Positions 46,305 through 56,417 are shown, counted from the stretch's first letter. The stretch: 64,000 nt of DNA from Hoylesella loescheii DSM 19665 = JCM 12249 = ATCC 15930 (GCF_000378085.1 NZ_KB899210.1:434001-498000); one strand, 5' to 3'. Notes: generated by a model from the sequence alone, not told the origin. Numbers and translations: made by a program.

Positions 46305-47708
46305 ATGTTCAGCAAGGAAACTTACATCCGTAGGCGTACCGAACTTAAAAAGTTGGTACAAAGTGGTGTGATTGTCATCTTTGGCAACAACGAATCACCA
46401 TGCAATTTTCCCAACAATGGGTATTATCCGTTCCGTCAAGACTCGTCGTTTCTTTACTATTTTGGCGTGCAACGTGATGGACTCGTAGGGGTTATCGACA
46501 TCGACAACAACGTAGACACTCTCGTTGGCGACGACATTGACATTGAAGACATCGTATGGTATGGGTCGGTTGATAGCGTAAAAGACCTGGCGGCGCAAGT
46601 GGGTATTGAGCATTCGGCTCCCATGAAACAACTCAAGACCATCTGCCACGATGCCATTAAGCTGAAACGGAAAATACATTTCTTGCCTCCCTATCGTCAT
46701 GACATCAAGCTACAGATATTCGACTTGCTGGGCATTCACCCTAACCAACAGAAGGATGCTGCTTCTATGCCACTCATCAATGCAGTGGTGAAAATGCGTT
46801 CGGTGAAAGAAGACCAAGAGATTGAAGAACTAGAAAAGGCTTCTGAAATTGGTTATCTGATGCATACCACGGCCATGAAGCTGATTAAACCAGGTGTTAC
46901 CGAGAAATATATCGCAGGACAGGTGAGCGGAATTGCAGGTTCTTATGGTGCAATGGTTAGTTTCCCAACCATTTTTTCGCAACATGGCGAAATCATGCAT
47001 GGCAATCCTTCGATGGCCGTTCTTGAAGAGGGCCGACTGGCTTTATGCGACTGTGGGGCTGAGACGATAAACAACTATTGTTCGGACAACACACGTACCA
47101 TGCCCGTTAGCGGAAAGTTTACCCAACGCCAGTTGGAGATATACACCATCGTAGAGGCTTGTCACGACTATGCTCTTGAACTTTCGAAGCCTGGTGTGAA
47201 ATATTACGATGTGCACATGGGTGTTTGTCGCCTGATGACTGAACGTCTTAAGGAACTGGGACTAATGAAAGGCGATACCGACGAGGCACTGGCCGCAGGT
47301 GCACATGCCATGTTCTTGCCCCACGGACTTGGGCACATGATGGGCATGGACGTACACGACATGGAGGCGTTAGACCAAAAATATGTGGGATATGACGACG
47401 AAATTCAACCCTCGAAACAGTTCGGCACCTCTGCCTTACGAATGGGGCGTCGCTTGGAAAAGGGTTTTGTGGTTACAGATGAACCTGGAATATATTTCAT
47501 TCCCGACCTTATCGACGATTGGAGAGCTAAAGGACATTGCAAAGACTTCCTTAATTTCGACCTGATTGAAACCTATAAGGACTTCGGCGGCATAAGACTG
47601 GAAGACGACGTACTGATAACCGACAACGGTTGTAGAGTGCTTGGCAAACAGATTATACCCTACCACCCCAAAGATGTGGAAGAGTATATGGCCAAGCATC
47701 GCATGTAA
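46305..47708 (+). CDS. Xaa-Pro aminopeptidase (M24B)
   Basis: About 467 residues from the ATG at 46305 (a TTG 30 bases upstream lies within the promoter). A creatinase-type N-domain precedes the pita-bread domain. Dinuclear metal ligands: ALCDCGAETINNYCSDNTR, HGLGHMMGMDVHDM and VVTDEPGIYF, with a final GGIRLEDDVLIT. Removes N-terminal residues before proline; cytoplasmic. It has its own promoter. Confidence 0.93.
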   Translation: MFSKETYIRRRTELKKLVQSGVIVIFGNNESPCNFPNNGYYPFRQDSSFLYYFGVQRDGLVGVIDIDNNVDTLVGDDIDIEDIVWYGSVDSVKDLAAQVGIEHSAPMKQLKTICHDAIKLKRKIHFLPPYRHDIKLQIFDLLGIHPNQQKDAASMPLINAVVKMRSVKEDQEIEELEKASEIGYLMHTTAMKLIKPGVTEKYIAGQVSGIAGSYGAMVSFPTIFSQHGEIMHGNPSMAVLEEGRLALCDCGAETINNYCSDNTRTMPVSGKFTQRQLEIYTIVEACHDYALELSKPGVKYYDVHMGVCRLMTERLKELGLMKGDTDEALAAGAHAMFLPHGLGHMMGMDVHDMEALDQKYVGYDDEIQPSKQFGTSALRMGRRLEKGFVVTDEPGIYFIPDLIDDWRAKGHCKDFLNFDLIETYKDFGGIRLEDDVLITDNGCRVLGKQIIPYHPKDVEEYMAKHRM

Positions 47709-47965
47709 AGCTCACCCAAATGTATGAAACGCTTGTGCAAACACGTACCTTTAAGGATGCCCGCAAGGGGCTATGGTCTCGCGCGTGGCATTCCTTATAT
47801 AAAAGCAAACCTGTTTGCCCCCTTGTGATAAACGAACCTACATGCATGCAGGGAAGATCGCCCAAGACTTAAAAACAAACGTAAAAGCATTTAATATACT
47901 GCCGATAAAGCAGTTAAGAACATGGTTTAATTAATAACTTAAATATATAAAAAACAAACAGAACA

Positions 47966-49180
47966 ATGAAAAAAGTATTCTTCGCTGTACTCGTTGCGCT
48001 CGCTGCGACAAGTTTGAATGCAAAGACTCCTAAAACTAAGGCTACGCCAGCTAGGAGCAAACCCGTGTTTACCGTGGTAAAAGAAAACAAAATTACCAGC
48101 ATCAAGGACCAAAATCGTAGTGGTACGTGCTGGGACTACGCCACGATGAGTTTCATCGAGAGCGAAATTCTACGCAAGTCGGGCAAGACCTATAACCTCA
48201 GCGAAATGTTTATCGCAAGCAAAAACTACATGGACCGTGCCGTTAAGACCGTTAGAATGCACGGCGACGTGTCGTTCGCACAAGGCGGTAGTTTTGACGA
48301 CCCCATCTACGTAATCAAGCAACACGGTATCGTTCCTGAAGAAGCAATGGCTCTTCCTGGAACAATGACGGGTGATTCGCTTGCTAACTTTGGCGAATTT
48401 TTTGATGTAATGTCGCCTTATGTAGTAGCAGTGGCCAAGAGCAAGGCAAAAAAGCTGTCGCCTGCATGGAAGAACGGCCTGCAAGGAATCCTCGATTCAT
48501 ATCTAGGTAAATGTCCCGAGAACTTCACTTATGAAGGTCAGAGCTACACGCCACAGTCCTTTGCACAGAGCCTTGGCCTTGATTGGGACGACTATATCAC
48601 CTTTACCAGCTACACTCACCATCCTTGGTACTCTAAATTTGCTGTAGAAGTGCAAGACAACTGGCGTTGGGCACAAAGCTATAACGTACCTATCGAAGAC
48701 CTTACACGCATCATCGACAACGCTATTATGAATGGTTATACCGTTGGTTGGGGTGGCGACGTTACCGAAGATGGTTTCACTCGCAAGGGTTTGGGTATCG
48801 CTATCGATGCAAAGAAGGTGCGTTCGATGGCTGGAACCGATGCCGACCGCTGGTTTAAGCTATCACAAGACGAGAAGAAACACCGCTACGACTCGCTCGG
48901 TATCAATGTTCCCGAGATTGTTCCCACACAAGCACTCCGCCAAGAGGCATACGACAACTGGGAAACAACCGACGACCACGGCATGCATATCTTTGGTATT
49001 GCCAAAGACCAAAACGGAAAAGAATACTACATGGTAAAGAATTCATGGGGCAAATACGGTGACTATAAAGGCATTTGGTATATGACCAAAGCTTACATTG
49101 CACTCAAAACCATGGACTTCATGGTAAACAAGAATGCCGTTCCTGCAGATATCTTGCAGAAGATTGGCCTCTCCAAGTAA
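47966..49180 (+). CDS. C1 family cysteine peptidase (bleomycin hydrolase/PepC type), exported
   Basis: 404 residues with a signal peptide (MKKVFFAVLVALAATSLNA), unlike the cytosolic PepC enzymes. Papain-type residues: Gln and Cys in ITSIKDQNRSGTCWDYA, His in DDHGMHIFGIA, Asn in YYMVKNSWGKYG. It probably acts in the periplasm or outside the cell on peptides, a useful trait in asaccharolytic-leaning Bacteroidales. A hairpin terminator follows at 49220-49270. Confidence 0.9.
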   Translation: MKKVFFAVLVALAATSLNAKTPKTKATPARSKPVFTVVKENKITSIKDQNRSGTCWDYATMSFIESEILRKSGKTYNLSEMFIASKNYMDRAVKTVRMHGDVSFAQGGSFDDPIYVIKQHGIVPEEAMALPGTMTGDSLANFGEFFDVMSPYVVAVAKSKAKKLSPAWKNGLQGILDSYLGKCPENFTYEGQSYTPQSFAQSLGLDWDDYITFTSYTHHPWYSKFAVEVQDNWRWAQSYNVPIEDLTRIIDNAIMNGYTVGWGGDVTEDGFTRKGLGIAIDAKKVRSMAGTDADRWFKLSQDEKKHRYDSLGINVPEIVPTQALRQEAYDNWETTDDHGMHIFGIAKDQNGKEYYMVKNSWGKYGDYKGIWYMTKAYIALKTMDFMVNKNAVPADILQKIGLSK

Positions 49181-49219
49181 TTCGAGAATAGGGGAATAGC
49201 CCCTTTTAATAACAACCAT

Positions 49220-49270
49220 AATCGTCTAGGCTCTGCTCGAAGTCACAGCTTCTAGCTTGCCTAGACGATT
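49220..49270 (+). terminator. Terminator of the C1 peptidase gene
   Basis: A 12-bp perfect stem AATCGTCTAGGC/GCCTAGACGATT with a 27-base loop, followed by TATTTTG. Confidence 0.75.
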
Positions 49271-49372
49271 TATTTTGTTGCTACCCATCGGCAATTAAGT
49301 TTTTCTGACCTAATCCAAATGTGCCATATTCTTCTTATCACATCCTTGGAAAGACATCTATTACACCCTCTA

Positions 49373-49915
49373 TTACGCGAATTCGGTATAAAATAGACTC
49401 GACATGTAAACTACCGCATAGCGCTAGTTGATGAGATAACCACTTGTCTTTTATCTAATCTTGCCCAAAAGGACATCGTATATTATCCCAAATTCACGTA
49501 ACGTTTGATACCAGATAAGCATTATCTAGGCGGTTCATTCCACAGCCTATCACCACCAACTACCCACCCTTTTTGCAGTAAAACGCCATCTTTCATTCCA
49601 CAGGCCATAAGCTCTTGTAGTGAGCTTTTTAAGCTCTCGCCTTGTTATAGCTAAGATGGAACCCTGTTCCAGATAAGATGGAACAGGATTCCAGCTTAAC
49701 TGGAACAGCATTCCGGATAACATGGAATAGCCGTCCAAAACATATCTAGCACAGCGGTTAATCAAAAAATGCATTATCAGGGGTTAGAAGGCACATTTTC
49801 AGAACTATGAGAATGCAAACGATGGAATGATTAATTGGCGCGTTTGGGATAAGAGAGCATTACTCTTGAACAAGACTGGTCAGGTAAACAAATGGTTATC
49901 TCGCCAACTAGCGTT
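49373..49915 (-). repeat. ~600-bp inverted-repeat-bounded element, copy 2, end-truncated
   Basis: Inverted relative to the copy at 14411-15011 and alignable along its length (for example CTGTGGAATNAACCGCCTAG and TATCAAACGTTACGTGAAT shared). Its left end has TTACGCGAATTC (49373-49384); inner inverted ends CGCTAGTTG (49422-49430) and CAACTAGCG (49905-49913) match well and the similarity runs ~70 bp inward. The right outer ~50 bp present in copy 1 are missing; similarity stops 3-6 bp before the stop codon of the GHL10 gene. Confidence 0.8.
49645..49727. repeat. Array C4: four 17-bp TTCCA/TGGAA palindromes, 22-bp period
   Basis: Units start at 49645, 49667, 49689 and 49711 with 5-bp linkers; the first (TTATA) and last (TTCCG) left arms are degenerate. 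It is the centre of copy 2 of the element. Confidence 0.9.
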
Positions 49916-49918
49916 TCA

Positions 49919-51640
49919 CTAGAGCTTGCGCGCTTTCTTGGTAAACATACCCAATCTATGCCCTACTCCCTTACTGTTAAGCGCCCGCAACACGTACACG
50001 CCATCGTTGATGCTTCGCACATCCAACTTATCGGCCATCGAAGAGAGTGTTGCAACATGCTGGCCTTGTAAGGTTTCTACTACCCAAACACGTCCCCATG
50101 TGGCGTCAGCCGACTTAGGAAGCGATACTTTCCCATCACTATAAGCGAGCATTTTCAGTTCGCTTTTAACGCCTCCAGCGGCTTTACCTGTCTGCAAAGG
50201 CTGACTTTCGTTGCCATATCTGTCTATCGACGTTACGGCAAAATACATTTGTGCGTTGCGCGGACTAACAACAATATGGTTCTTAGCATAGCGCATAGCA
50301 ATAAGGTTGCGGGCATCGGTTACATCAACGGGGTAAGATGTGCTGGCATACACATTATATAATATGTATGGCGAGTTGTTGGCACTGCGCCCACCACGCC
50401 AACTAATAATGGCTTTACCTTGCTCTTCGCTCGTATTCAATTCTGAAGGAGGTGCTGGAAGTTTGTTGTTCTCCCACGTCATGGCAGGTGGCAAGGCCAA
50501 AGTTGGCGTAAAAACACGCTGGGCGTAGGTATATATACCCTTCAAGTTGTCAGTAAAAAACTTACTCCTAAAATAAGCGTGACCCATGCCATACTGCCTA
50601 GCCACTTGCATTTCGCGTGTAATGACATCAAGCGACCAGTTCTTTTCGCTAGGCGACATAAAGTAAATGCCTAGGCCTGGCACAAGCATCCGTCCGTAAC
50701 TTTGTTCTGCCCAGTCAATAGCAAAGGGGAAAAAGTGATTACCCTGAAAATACATCATCGGGAAAAGGGCGTCCATCAGTCCGTCACGAAGCCATCCTTG
50801 CGCATCTTGACACACCTTGGCGTAAGCATTCCAGCCGTTACTTGCAAAGCGACTAAGGTCACTAAACTTGCCAATGGGCGAACAACTATACTTTATCCAC
50901 GGCTTACTGGCCTTCACTTTCTCGCCGATGGCGCGTACAATAGTCGTTATATTTTGTCTGGCTGCATCGTGCGCAATGTTTATTTTCCATGTCTCAGGAT
51001 AACGAATATAATCTAGATGTATGCCGTCAACGTCGTATCGGTCGGTAATTTCCTTGCAAAAATTGGCTAGATAAGTAGCTGTCGCAGTGTTTTCAGGGTC
51101 CATATAACCCTCTTCGCCTATACGTTTAATCAGATGCGGATACTTGCTTCGCAGCGTTTTGCATCCTAGCGCGTTCCATTTACCCACAGGAATGGTCACC
51201 ACCCACGCATGCAACTCCATCCCTCGCTTGTGACATTCGTCAATGGCAAAAGCCAACGGGTCGTATCCTGGCGACCTTCCAGGAACACCCGAAAGGCATC
51301 CGTCCCACGGTTCAAGTTGTGAAGGATAAACCACCGTTCCGCGAACACGTGCCTGAAACAAAACGGTATTGATGCCCGCACGTTGAAGTTTGTCCAGAAT
51401 ATCACGCAATTCCTGCTTTTGTCTGCCTGCCATCAATTCGTTCTGGGCATATGAATGGGGCCAGTCTAGTCCACCAATAGTGGTAAGCCACACCGCCCTC
51501 ACTTCGCGTTTAGGCATTTTCCAGCCATTAAGTCCATTGGGTTTGAAAAACGAAAACGACTTGGCGCAAAGCATCGTTGCGGTAGAAAGTGCAAAAAACA
51601 GCAGTAGGAATCTATTTGAAAACGAAAGTTGTTTTACCAT
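49919..51640 (-). CDS. GHL10-type glycoside hydrolase, exported
   Basis: 573 residues with a signal peptide or anchor (FLLLFFALSTATMLCA). The catalytic barrel is the glycosyl-hydrolase-like 10 (DUF187) family: REVRAVWLTTIGGLDWP, VDGIHLDYIRYP and LMDALFPMMYF. A fibronectin-III-like module and a secretion-type C-terminal segment follow (about residues 400-573). Members cleave peptidoglycan-derived or plant-type glycans; substrate unknown. The stop codon adjoins the truncated end of repeat copy 2. A TATCTTTG box lies at 51737-51730. Confidence 0.85.
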   Translation of the reverse strand: MVKQLSFSNRFLLLFFALSTATMLCAKSFSFFKPNGLNGWKMPKREVRAVWLTTIGGLDWPHSYAQNELMAGRQKQELRDILDKLQRAGINTVLFQARVRGTVVYPSQLEPWDGCLSGVPGRSPGYDPLAFAIDECHKRGMELHAWVVTIPVGKWNALGCKTLRSKYPHLIKRIGEEGYMDPENTATATYLANFCKEITDRYDVDGIHLDYIRYPETWKINIAHDAARQNITTIVRAIGEKVKASKPWIKYSCSPIGKFSDLSRFASNGWNAYAKVCQDAQGWLRDGLMDALFPMMYFQGNHFFPFAIDWAEQSYGRMLVPGLGIYFMSPSEKNWSLDVITREMQVARQYGMGHAYFRSKFFTDNLKGIYTYAQRVFTPTLALPPAMTWENNKLPAPPSELNTSEEQGKAIISWRGGRSANNSPYILYNVYASTSYPVDVTDARNLIAMRYAKNHIVVSPRNAQMYFAVTSIDRYGNESQPLQTGKAAGGVKSELKMLAYSDGKVSLPKSADATWGRVWVVETLQGQHVATLSSMADKLDVRSINDGVYVLRALNSKGVGHRLGMFTKKARKL

Positions 51641-51729
51641 CGGAATGTCTCTCTATCTATTATTTGTGCTATAATAAAATCCCTAGGCATGTCTCGGAAA
51701 CTACAAGGATGCCTAAAATATAACGAATG

Positions 51730-51778
51730 CAAAGATAAGTATATTTCTCGCATTTGTCGAATAATTTATTTACTTTTG
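51730..51778. promoter_or_regulatory. Divergent -7 elements, GHL10 and outer-membrane protein genes
   Basis: Minus-strand TATCTTTG (51737-51730) for the hydrolase and plus-strand TACTTTTG (51771-51778) for the downstream barrel protein; -33 boxes are not clear. The latter predicts a leader of about 120 nt. Confidence 0.5.
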
Positions 51779-51904
51779 CAATTAATATAACTCAACGTCC
51801 GTTTCTCGTTAGTTCGTTTATGGCATTAACGCCAGCGATTATCGGAGTGTGGTTTAAATTAAAGAGAATTATTAATATCGAATTAAAATATTAATCCTGT
51901 AAAA

Positions 51905-52393
51905 ATGAAAAAGAAATTAGGTTTGCTTTTCGTGTCGTTGATGCTCACGCTCACGGCAAGCGCACAATTTGAAGAAGAGAAAGTATATGTAGCTGGTTCA
52001 CTTTCAGGTCTGGACGTTAACTACAACGGCAACAATAAGTTTAGTTTTGGCATTCAAGCTAAGGCTGGTTATTTCTTTGAAGACAACTGGCTGGTGTTAG
52101 GACAATTTGCCTACAACCACTATGGCAACGAAACCGTACCCGATTATATCTCGATTGGGGCAGGACTAAGATACTACATCGAGCAAAATGGCCTATTCGT
52201 TGGAGCTAACGCAATGCTTGTTCACACGTACCACAACTACAACGACCTTATGCCCGGACTTGAATTAGGTTACGCTTTCTTTGTAAGTCGCACCGTCACT
52301 ATCGAACCTTCGGTTTATTACAACCAGTCGTTTAAAAGCCACACCAACTACTCTACCGTTGGCTTTAGAATCGGTGTAGGTATATACATCTAG
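51905..52393 (+). CDS. Small outer-membrane beta-barrel protein
   Basis: 162 residues: signal peptide KLGLLFVSLMLTLTASAQ, then alternating amphipathic strands (FGIQAKAGYFFEDNWLVLGQF, ISIGAGLRYYI, LELGYAFFVSRTVTIEPSV) ending VGFRIGVGIYI. An eight-stranded OmpA/OmpW-like barrel is likely. Function unknown. Confidence 0.82.
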   Translation: MKKKLGLLFVSLMLTLTASAQFEEEKVYVAGSLSGLDVNYNGNNKFSFGIQAKAGYFFEDNWLVLGQFAYNHYGNETVPDYISIGAGLRYYIEQNGLFVGANAMLVHTYHNYNDLMPGLELGYAFFVSRTVTIEPSVYYNQSFKSHTNYSTVGFRIGVGIYI

Positions 52394-52852
52394 TCCACGG
52401 CCTTCTAAAGAACGGAGAATAACATGACACAGCGTGGGTAAATATTGGATGATTTAAGGATACACGCGTGAGGGTTCGTCTTTTTTCTTGACCCAGAACA
52501 CATTGTTCTCAATAGTCCCCACACTTGTTTCATCACCTCAATGTGGCTCGCATGCGGCATTTTTGCCAATGACATGCGAGCCACATCAATGTCATTAAGC
52601 GGCTCTTTTTAGTTAAATATTGAATATTGGCCAAGCATCATTTTGATTATTTGTAAATTTGTAAGTTGAATACATGGGTAAACAAGAGGGAGGCCAAAGA
52701 AATTTGCACAGCCTCGTAAATCTCTGCCTATATCGTGTTCACTCTAAAAACAAACGGCATACGGCTCAAATCATCGGGCAATAATATGCCATCAAGGTAA
52801 AAAACAGCAATTACATTCATCTGCCATTAGGTAAGCAACAAAATTCATTACA
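52394..52852. other. Intergenic region with a 14-bp inverted repeat
   Basis: Holds the hairpin at 52541-52586 and a TAAATTTG -7-like box at 52654-52661. A 36-codon ORF (52674-52784) is present but without support. Confidence 0.5.
52541..52586. repeat. 14-bp perfect inverted repeat
   Basis: ATGTGGCTCGCATG (52541-52554) and CATGCGAGCCACAT (52573-52586) with an 18-bp spacer. No T-run follows closely, so it is not a standard terminator. Confidence 0.8.
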
Positions 52853-53506
52853 ATGAAAAGAAAACTATTTTTAGCACTCCTCTTCGTTCCCGTTTTTGCG
52901 TTTGCACAAAACGATTGGGAGCGTCCGCAAAGTAAGGAACAAAACAAATCTACACAAACAAAAAGTAAAAAGGAAGGCACAAATAGCAAAGAAGACTCTC
53001 GATACCTTGCGGATGCTGTACCAACGGTAGACGGCAAGGTGGTGTTCAGTTACGAAATAGACCTTCCTGGCAAAAGTGCGCAAGACATTTACGACGCCAC
53101 TTATGCAGCAATTGAAGACTTAACTAAGGAGGAAAAGCAATTCCCCGAAAGTTCCATTGCTCTGGTTAACAAGAAAGAGCACATCATTGCCGCCCGCTTT
53201 AAAGAATGGTTGGTTTTTCAAAGCTCTTTTCTCTCGCTCGACAGAACAGTGTTTAATTATACCCTTATAGCCAAATGTACAGATGGTAAGCTCAACCTAA
53301 CCCTCTCGCGCATTAGTTATGCATACGAAATGAACCGTGATAACGGCAGTGGAATTGAAACAACGGCCGAAAAATGGATAACCGACCAATATGGTTTGAA
53401 CAAGTCGAAGACCAAACTAAGCAAGATGTCGGGTAAGTTCAGGCGTAAGACCATCGACCGTAAGGATGAAGTTTTCGAGGCCATTAGGCAGCGACTGATG
53501 CAATAA
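52853..53506 (+). CDS. DUF4468-like exported protein
   Basis: 217 residues. Signal peptide KRKLFLALLFVPVFAFAQ, a lysine/serine-rich linker, then a DUF4468-type domain (GKVVFSYEIDLPGKSAQDIYDA, EWLVFQSSFLSLDRTVFNYTL, LTLSRISYAYE). The family is of unknown function and typical of Bacteroidales envelopes. It is followed by a small membrane protein and a porin on the same strand. Confidence 0.82.
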   Translation: MKRKLFLALLFVPVFAFAQNDWERPQSKEQNKSTQTKSKKEGTNSKEDSRYLADAVPTVDGKVVFSYEIDLPGKSAQDIYDATYAAIEDLTKEEKQFPESSIALVNKKEHIIAARFKEWLVFQSSFLSLDRTVFNYTLIAKCTDGKLNLTLSRISYAYEMNRDNGSGIETTAEKWITDQYGLNKSKTKLSKMSGKFRRKTIDRKDEVFEAIRQRLMQ

Positions 53507-53571
53507 GACTCATCTTTTTACTGCACGCAACATCCACACTAAAAAACAATAGCAACAATAACAGCAAATTC

Positions 53572-53787
53572 ATGGACACGCAATATTCACAAAGAAGACA
53601 TAGACGACCTGACAAGGACCAAGACCAATTCTTGCCCATAAGGAACGTTCTCAACATTATTTTCATTATCGGAGCCGTCATCGGCGTATCCGTTTATTTC
53701 TTTGCAAACACCACCATTGGCACATTTATCGTACTGGGGTCGATGGTTTTCAAAATTGCAGAAACAATACTTCGCTTTATCCGTTAG
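53572..53787 (+). CDS. Small membrane protein, function unknown
   Basis: 71 residues: a charged basic N-terminus (QRRHRRPDKDQDQ) and two transmembrane helices (about 28-45 and 49-65). The stop codon is immediately followed by the ATG of the porin gene, so the two are translationally coupled. No family recognised with certainty. Confidence 0.7.
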   Translation: MDTQYSQRRHRRPDKDQDQFLPIRNVLNIIFIIGAVIGVSVYFFANTTIGTFIVLGSMVFKIAETILRFIR

Positions 53788-56085
53788 ATGAACAGGTTAT
53801 TCATGCTGGTCGCAATGCTGTCGTTGGCAATGTCACCAGCACTTGCACAAGACGATTTCACACGCCTGGATGAGAATGGAAACTTCTCAACAGGCAAGAC
53901 TGAGAACAAAAAAGACTCGCTGGGTTCTAACAAGGAGATCCCCAAGGGGTTGAAGGTTTGGACCGTAGACACACGCTTTGGCGACAGAATTGCGGCACAA
54001 CCCGACACCCTTTCGCACATGTTTATGAACAAGGCCTTTACCTATGGGCTGCGAGGCGAGTACAATATGCTGGGCAACTTATCGTCGCCCAGACTCAATC
54101 GTGTGTTCGTAGACAGGCCCGCAGAAGGTCAGTTCCTCTTCACACAGCCTTATAGCTATTTCATTGTACCTGTAGATAAGTTCCATTTTACCAACACCCT
54201 GTCGCCCATAACTAACTTAAGCTACTTCAGTTGTGGTGACAAGACCGACGGCGAAGACTATTTCACTGCGCTATTTGGCGTGAATGCGGGTAAACGAGTG
54301 GGTATTGGTCTCAAGTTTGACTACGACTATGGCCGTGGTTTCTACAAGAACCAGAGCACCGCCATGTTTAATTACACCATGTATGGATCGTATCTCGGCG
54401 ACAGGTATCAGGCTCATTTGCTGTTTTCAACCAATCATCAGAAAGCTACCGAGAATGGTGGAATAACCAACGACAATTACATCACTCATCCCGAAACGTT
54501 CAACGAGAACTACTCCACCAACGAGATTCCCACCGTTTTAGCTAAGAACTGGAACAGGAACGATAATCTGAACATCTTTTTTACCCATCGGTACAACATC
54601 GGTTTTAATCGAAAAGTACCTATGACCAAAGAGGAGATTGCCGCAAGGAAGTTCGCCATGGAAGCCCAAAAGGACAAAAAGCAACGCGAACAAGACAGAA
54701 ACAACCGCTCGGGAAATAACAAGGGTAAGGCTAGCGACAATAAGGAATACACAGGAAGGCCCGACAATGCGACCATTGCGGGTATAGAACCCGAAGACTC
54801 TGCACATTCAACACGTCGTATTACAGTAAGTAGCAAGGCGCAAGCAGACAGCTTGATGGCACAAACCACCCAAACGAAGAAAGACACTTCGTGGCTGAAA
54901 AACGAATATGTACCCGTTACAAGCTTTGTACATACGCTGAATTTCGAAAACTATAAGCGTATTTATGAGGCCCACGAAACACCTGCCAACTATTATGCCA
55001 ACACCTATTTTAACGCTGGCAAGCTAACAGGCGATTCCATTTTCGACGAAACACGCCACCGCCGACTACGCAACACCTTGGCATTAGCTCTGCTCGAAGG
55101 GTTCAATAAATGGGCTAAGGCGGGCATAAAGGCTTTTATAAGCAGCGACATTCGCCATTACGAATTACCCAACACGCAAGGAAGGCTCGAGTCTTTTAAC
55201 GAACAGACCATGAGCTTTGGCGGTCAATTGGTCAAAATGCAAGGTAAAACCCTGCACTATGGGGTAACGGCAGAGACGTGGTTTTTAGGCAAAGACGCTG
55301 GTCAATTAAAAGTAGACGCCTCGGCAGACCTTAACTTCCCCTTATTTGGAGATACGGTTACGCTGGCGGCGAATGCGTTCTTCCATCGCATCAACCCAAG
55401 TTTCTACTTCCGTCACTTCCAATCTCGCCACTTCTGGTGGGACAATGACAACTTGTCTAAGATCATCCACTCGCGCCTGCAAGCAACACTAAGCTACCAA
55501 AAGACGCGTACCAAACTGCGCTTTGTCGTAGACGAACTTCAAAACCACACGTATTTTACGCAGAACTACACTATAAACGCCGACTATAAACGTACGGGAA
55601 ACACCGTGAGCGTAGAGCAAAGCAGTGCCGCAATAAATCTGTTGACAGCCGAGCTGACGCAAGATTTCACTTTCGGCCCATTGAATTGGGAGAGCGTTGT
55701 GACATGGCAACGAACCAGTCATCCCGACGTTCTGCCCCTACCCTCACTGAATATCTACACCAATCTCTACCTGCGCTTTAAGATAGCGCGCGTTTTAAAA
55801 TGCGACTTTGGTGCCGATATGCGATACTTTACGTCATATAACGCACCCGATTATAGTCCTGCACTCGGTCTGTTTACCGTTCAAGGCCAAACCGACAAGG
55901 TAAAGATTGGCAACTATCCGCTCGTTAACGTGTACGCCAACTTCCATCTGAAACAAGCCCGCTTCTTCATTTTGATGAGTCACATCAATGCAGGCAGTGG
56001 TACCAAAAACTATTTCTTCGCACCTCACTATCCCCTTAACGACCGCATGTTATACTTTGGCCTAAGTTGGAACTTCTTTAATTAA
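53788..56085 (+). CDS. Putative outer-membrane porin (Porin_10 type)
   Basis: 765 residues with a signal peptide (MNRLFMLVAMLSLAMSPALA). Beta-barrel-like strands run throughout, from YFIVPVDKFHFTNTLSPITNLSY to the last NDRMLYFGLSWNFFN, ending in an aromatic residue as outer-membrane barrels do. A Lys/Asn/Gln-rich low-complexity insert (about residues 290-330, around KDKKQREQDRNNRSG) would be a surface or periplasmic loop. It matches the large putative porins of Bacteroidetes. A terminator follows at 56269. Confidence 0.82.
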   Translation: MNRLFMLVAMLSLAMSPALAQDDFTRLDENGNFSTGKTENKKDSLGSNKEIPKGLKVWTVDTRFGDRIAAQPDTLSHMFMNKAFTYGLRGEYNMLGNLSSPRLNRVFVDRPAEGQFLFTQPYSYFIVPVDKFHFTNTLSPITNLSYFSCGDKTDGEDYFTALFGVNAGKRVGIGLKFDYDYGRGFYKNQSTAMFNYTMYGSYLGDRYQAHLLFSTNHQKATENGGITNDNYITHPETFNENYSTNEIPTVLAKNWNRNDNLNIFFTHRYNIGFNRKVPMTKEEIAARKFAMEAQKDKKQREQDRNNRSGNNKGKASDNKEYTGRPDNATIAGIEPEDSAHSTRRITVSSKAQADSLMAQTTQTKKDTSWLKNEYVPVTSFVHTLNFENYKRIYEAHETPANYYANTYFNAGKLTGDSIFDETRHRRLRNTLALALLEGFNKWAKAGIKAFISSDIRHYELPNTQGRLESFNEQTMSFGGQLVKMQGKTLHYGVTAETWFLGKDAGQLKVDASADLNFPLFGDTVTLAANAFFHRINPSFYFRHFQSRHFWWDNDNLSKIIHSRLQATLSYQKTRTKLRFVVDELQNHTYFTQNYTINADYKRTGNTVSVEQSSAAINLLTAELTQDFTFGPLNWESVVTWQRTSHPDVLPLPSLNIYTNLYLRFKIARVLKCDFGADMRYFTSYNAPDYSPALGLFTVQGQTDKVKIGNYPLVNVYANFHLKQARFFILMSHINAGSGTKNYFFAPHYPLNDRMLYFGLSWNFFN

Positions 56086-56268
56086 GGTCGTGTTTAATGC
56101 TTTTCGTAGGAAGATGGTATAATCAACGATCGACATTTAAACCGTAAGGGAAGACTTAGTGTGATGTTTTTGTTAAGTCAACGGTTAAAACGTGGATGGG
56201 CATACGGTCTTGTCAACTCGTTAACCCATTAACTTGTTAACTATAAAACAAACAATTCTTAAAATACA

Positions 56269-56318
56269 GCCGCAACCGTTCTTATCTTCATCATAGATAA
56301 CGTGTTGCGGCTTTTCTT
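56269..56318 (+). terminator. Terminator after the porin gene
   Basis: GCCGCAAC (56269-56276) with GTTGCGGC (56304-56311) and an inner TTATCT/AGATAA stem, followed by TTTTCTTT. Confidence 0.8.
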
Positions 56319-56417
56319 TGCTCCTTCATACGAACAGCTAAAACACGGGGGCTTAACCACAGTGAGCACGGCTTGTATTTAAAAATGCTTTAAAGTGAAA
56401 GATACACCGAAAATCAA

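Noticed and set aside
47722..47826. 34-codon ORF after the M24 peptidase gene
   Set aside because: No promoter, no signal or domain; likely chance.
52674..52784. 36-codon ORF before the DUF4468 gene
   Set aside because: No ribosome-binding site, no recognisable feature and no compositional support.
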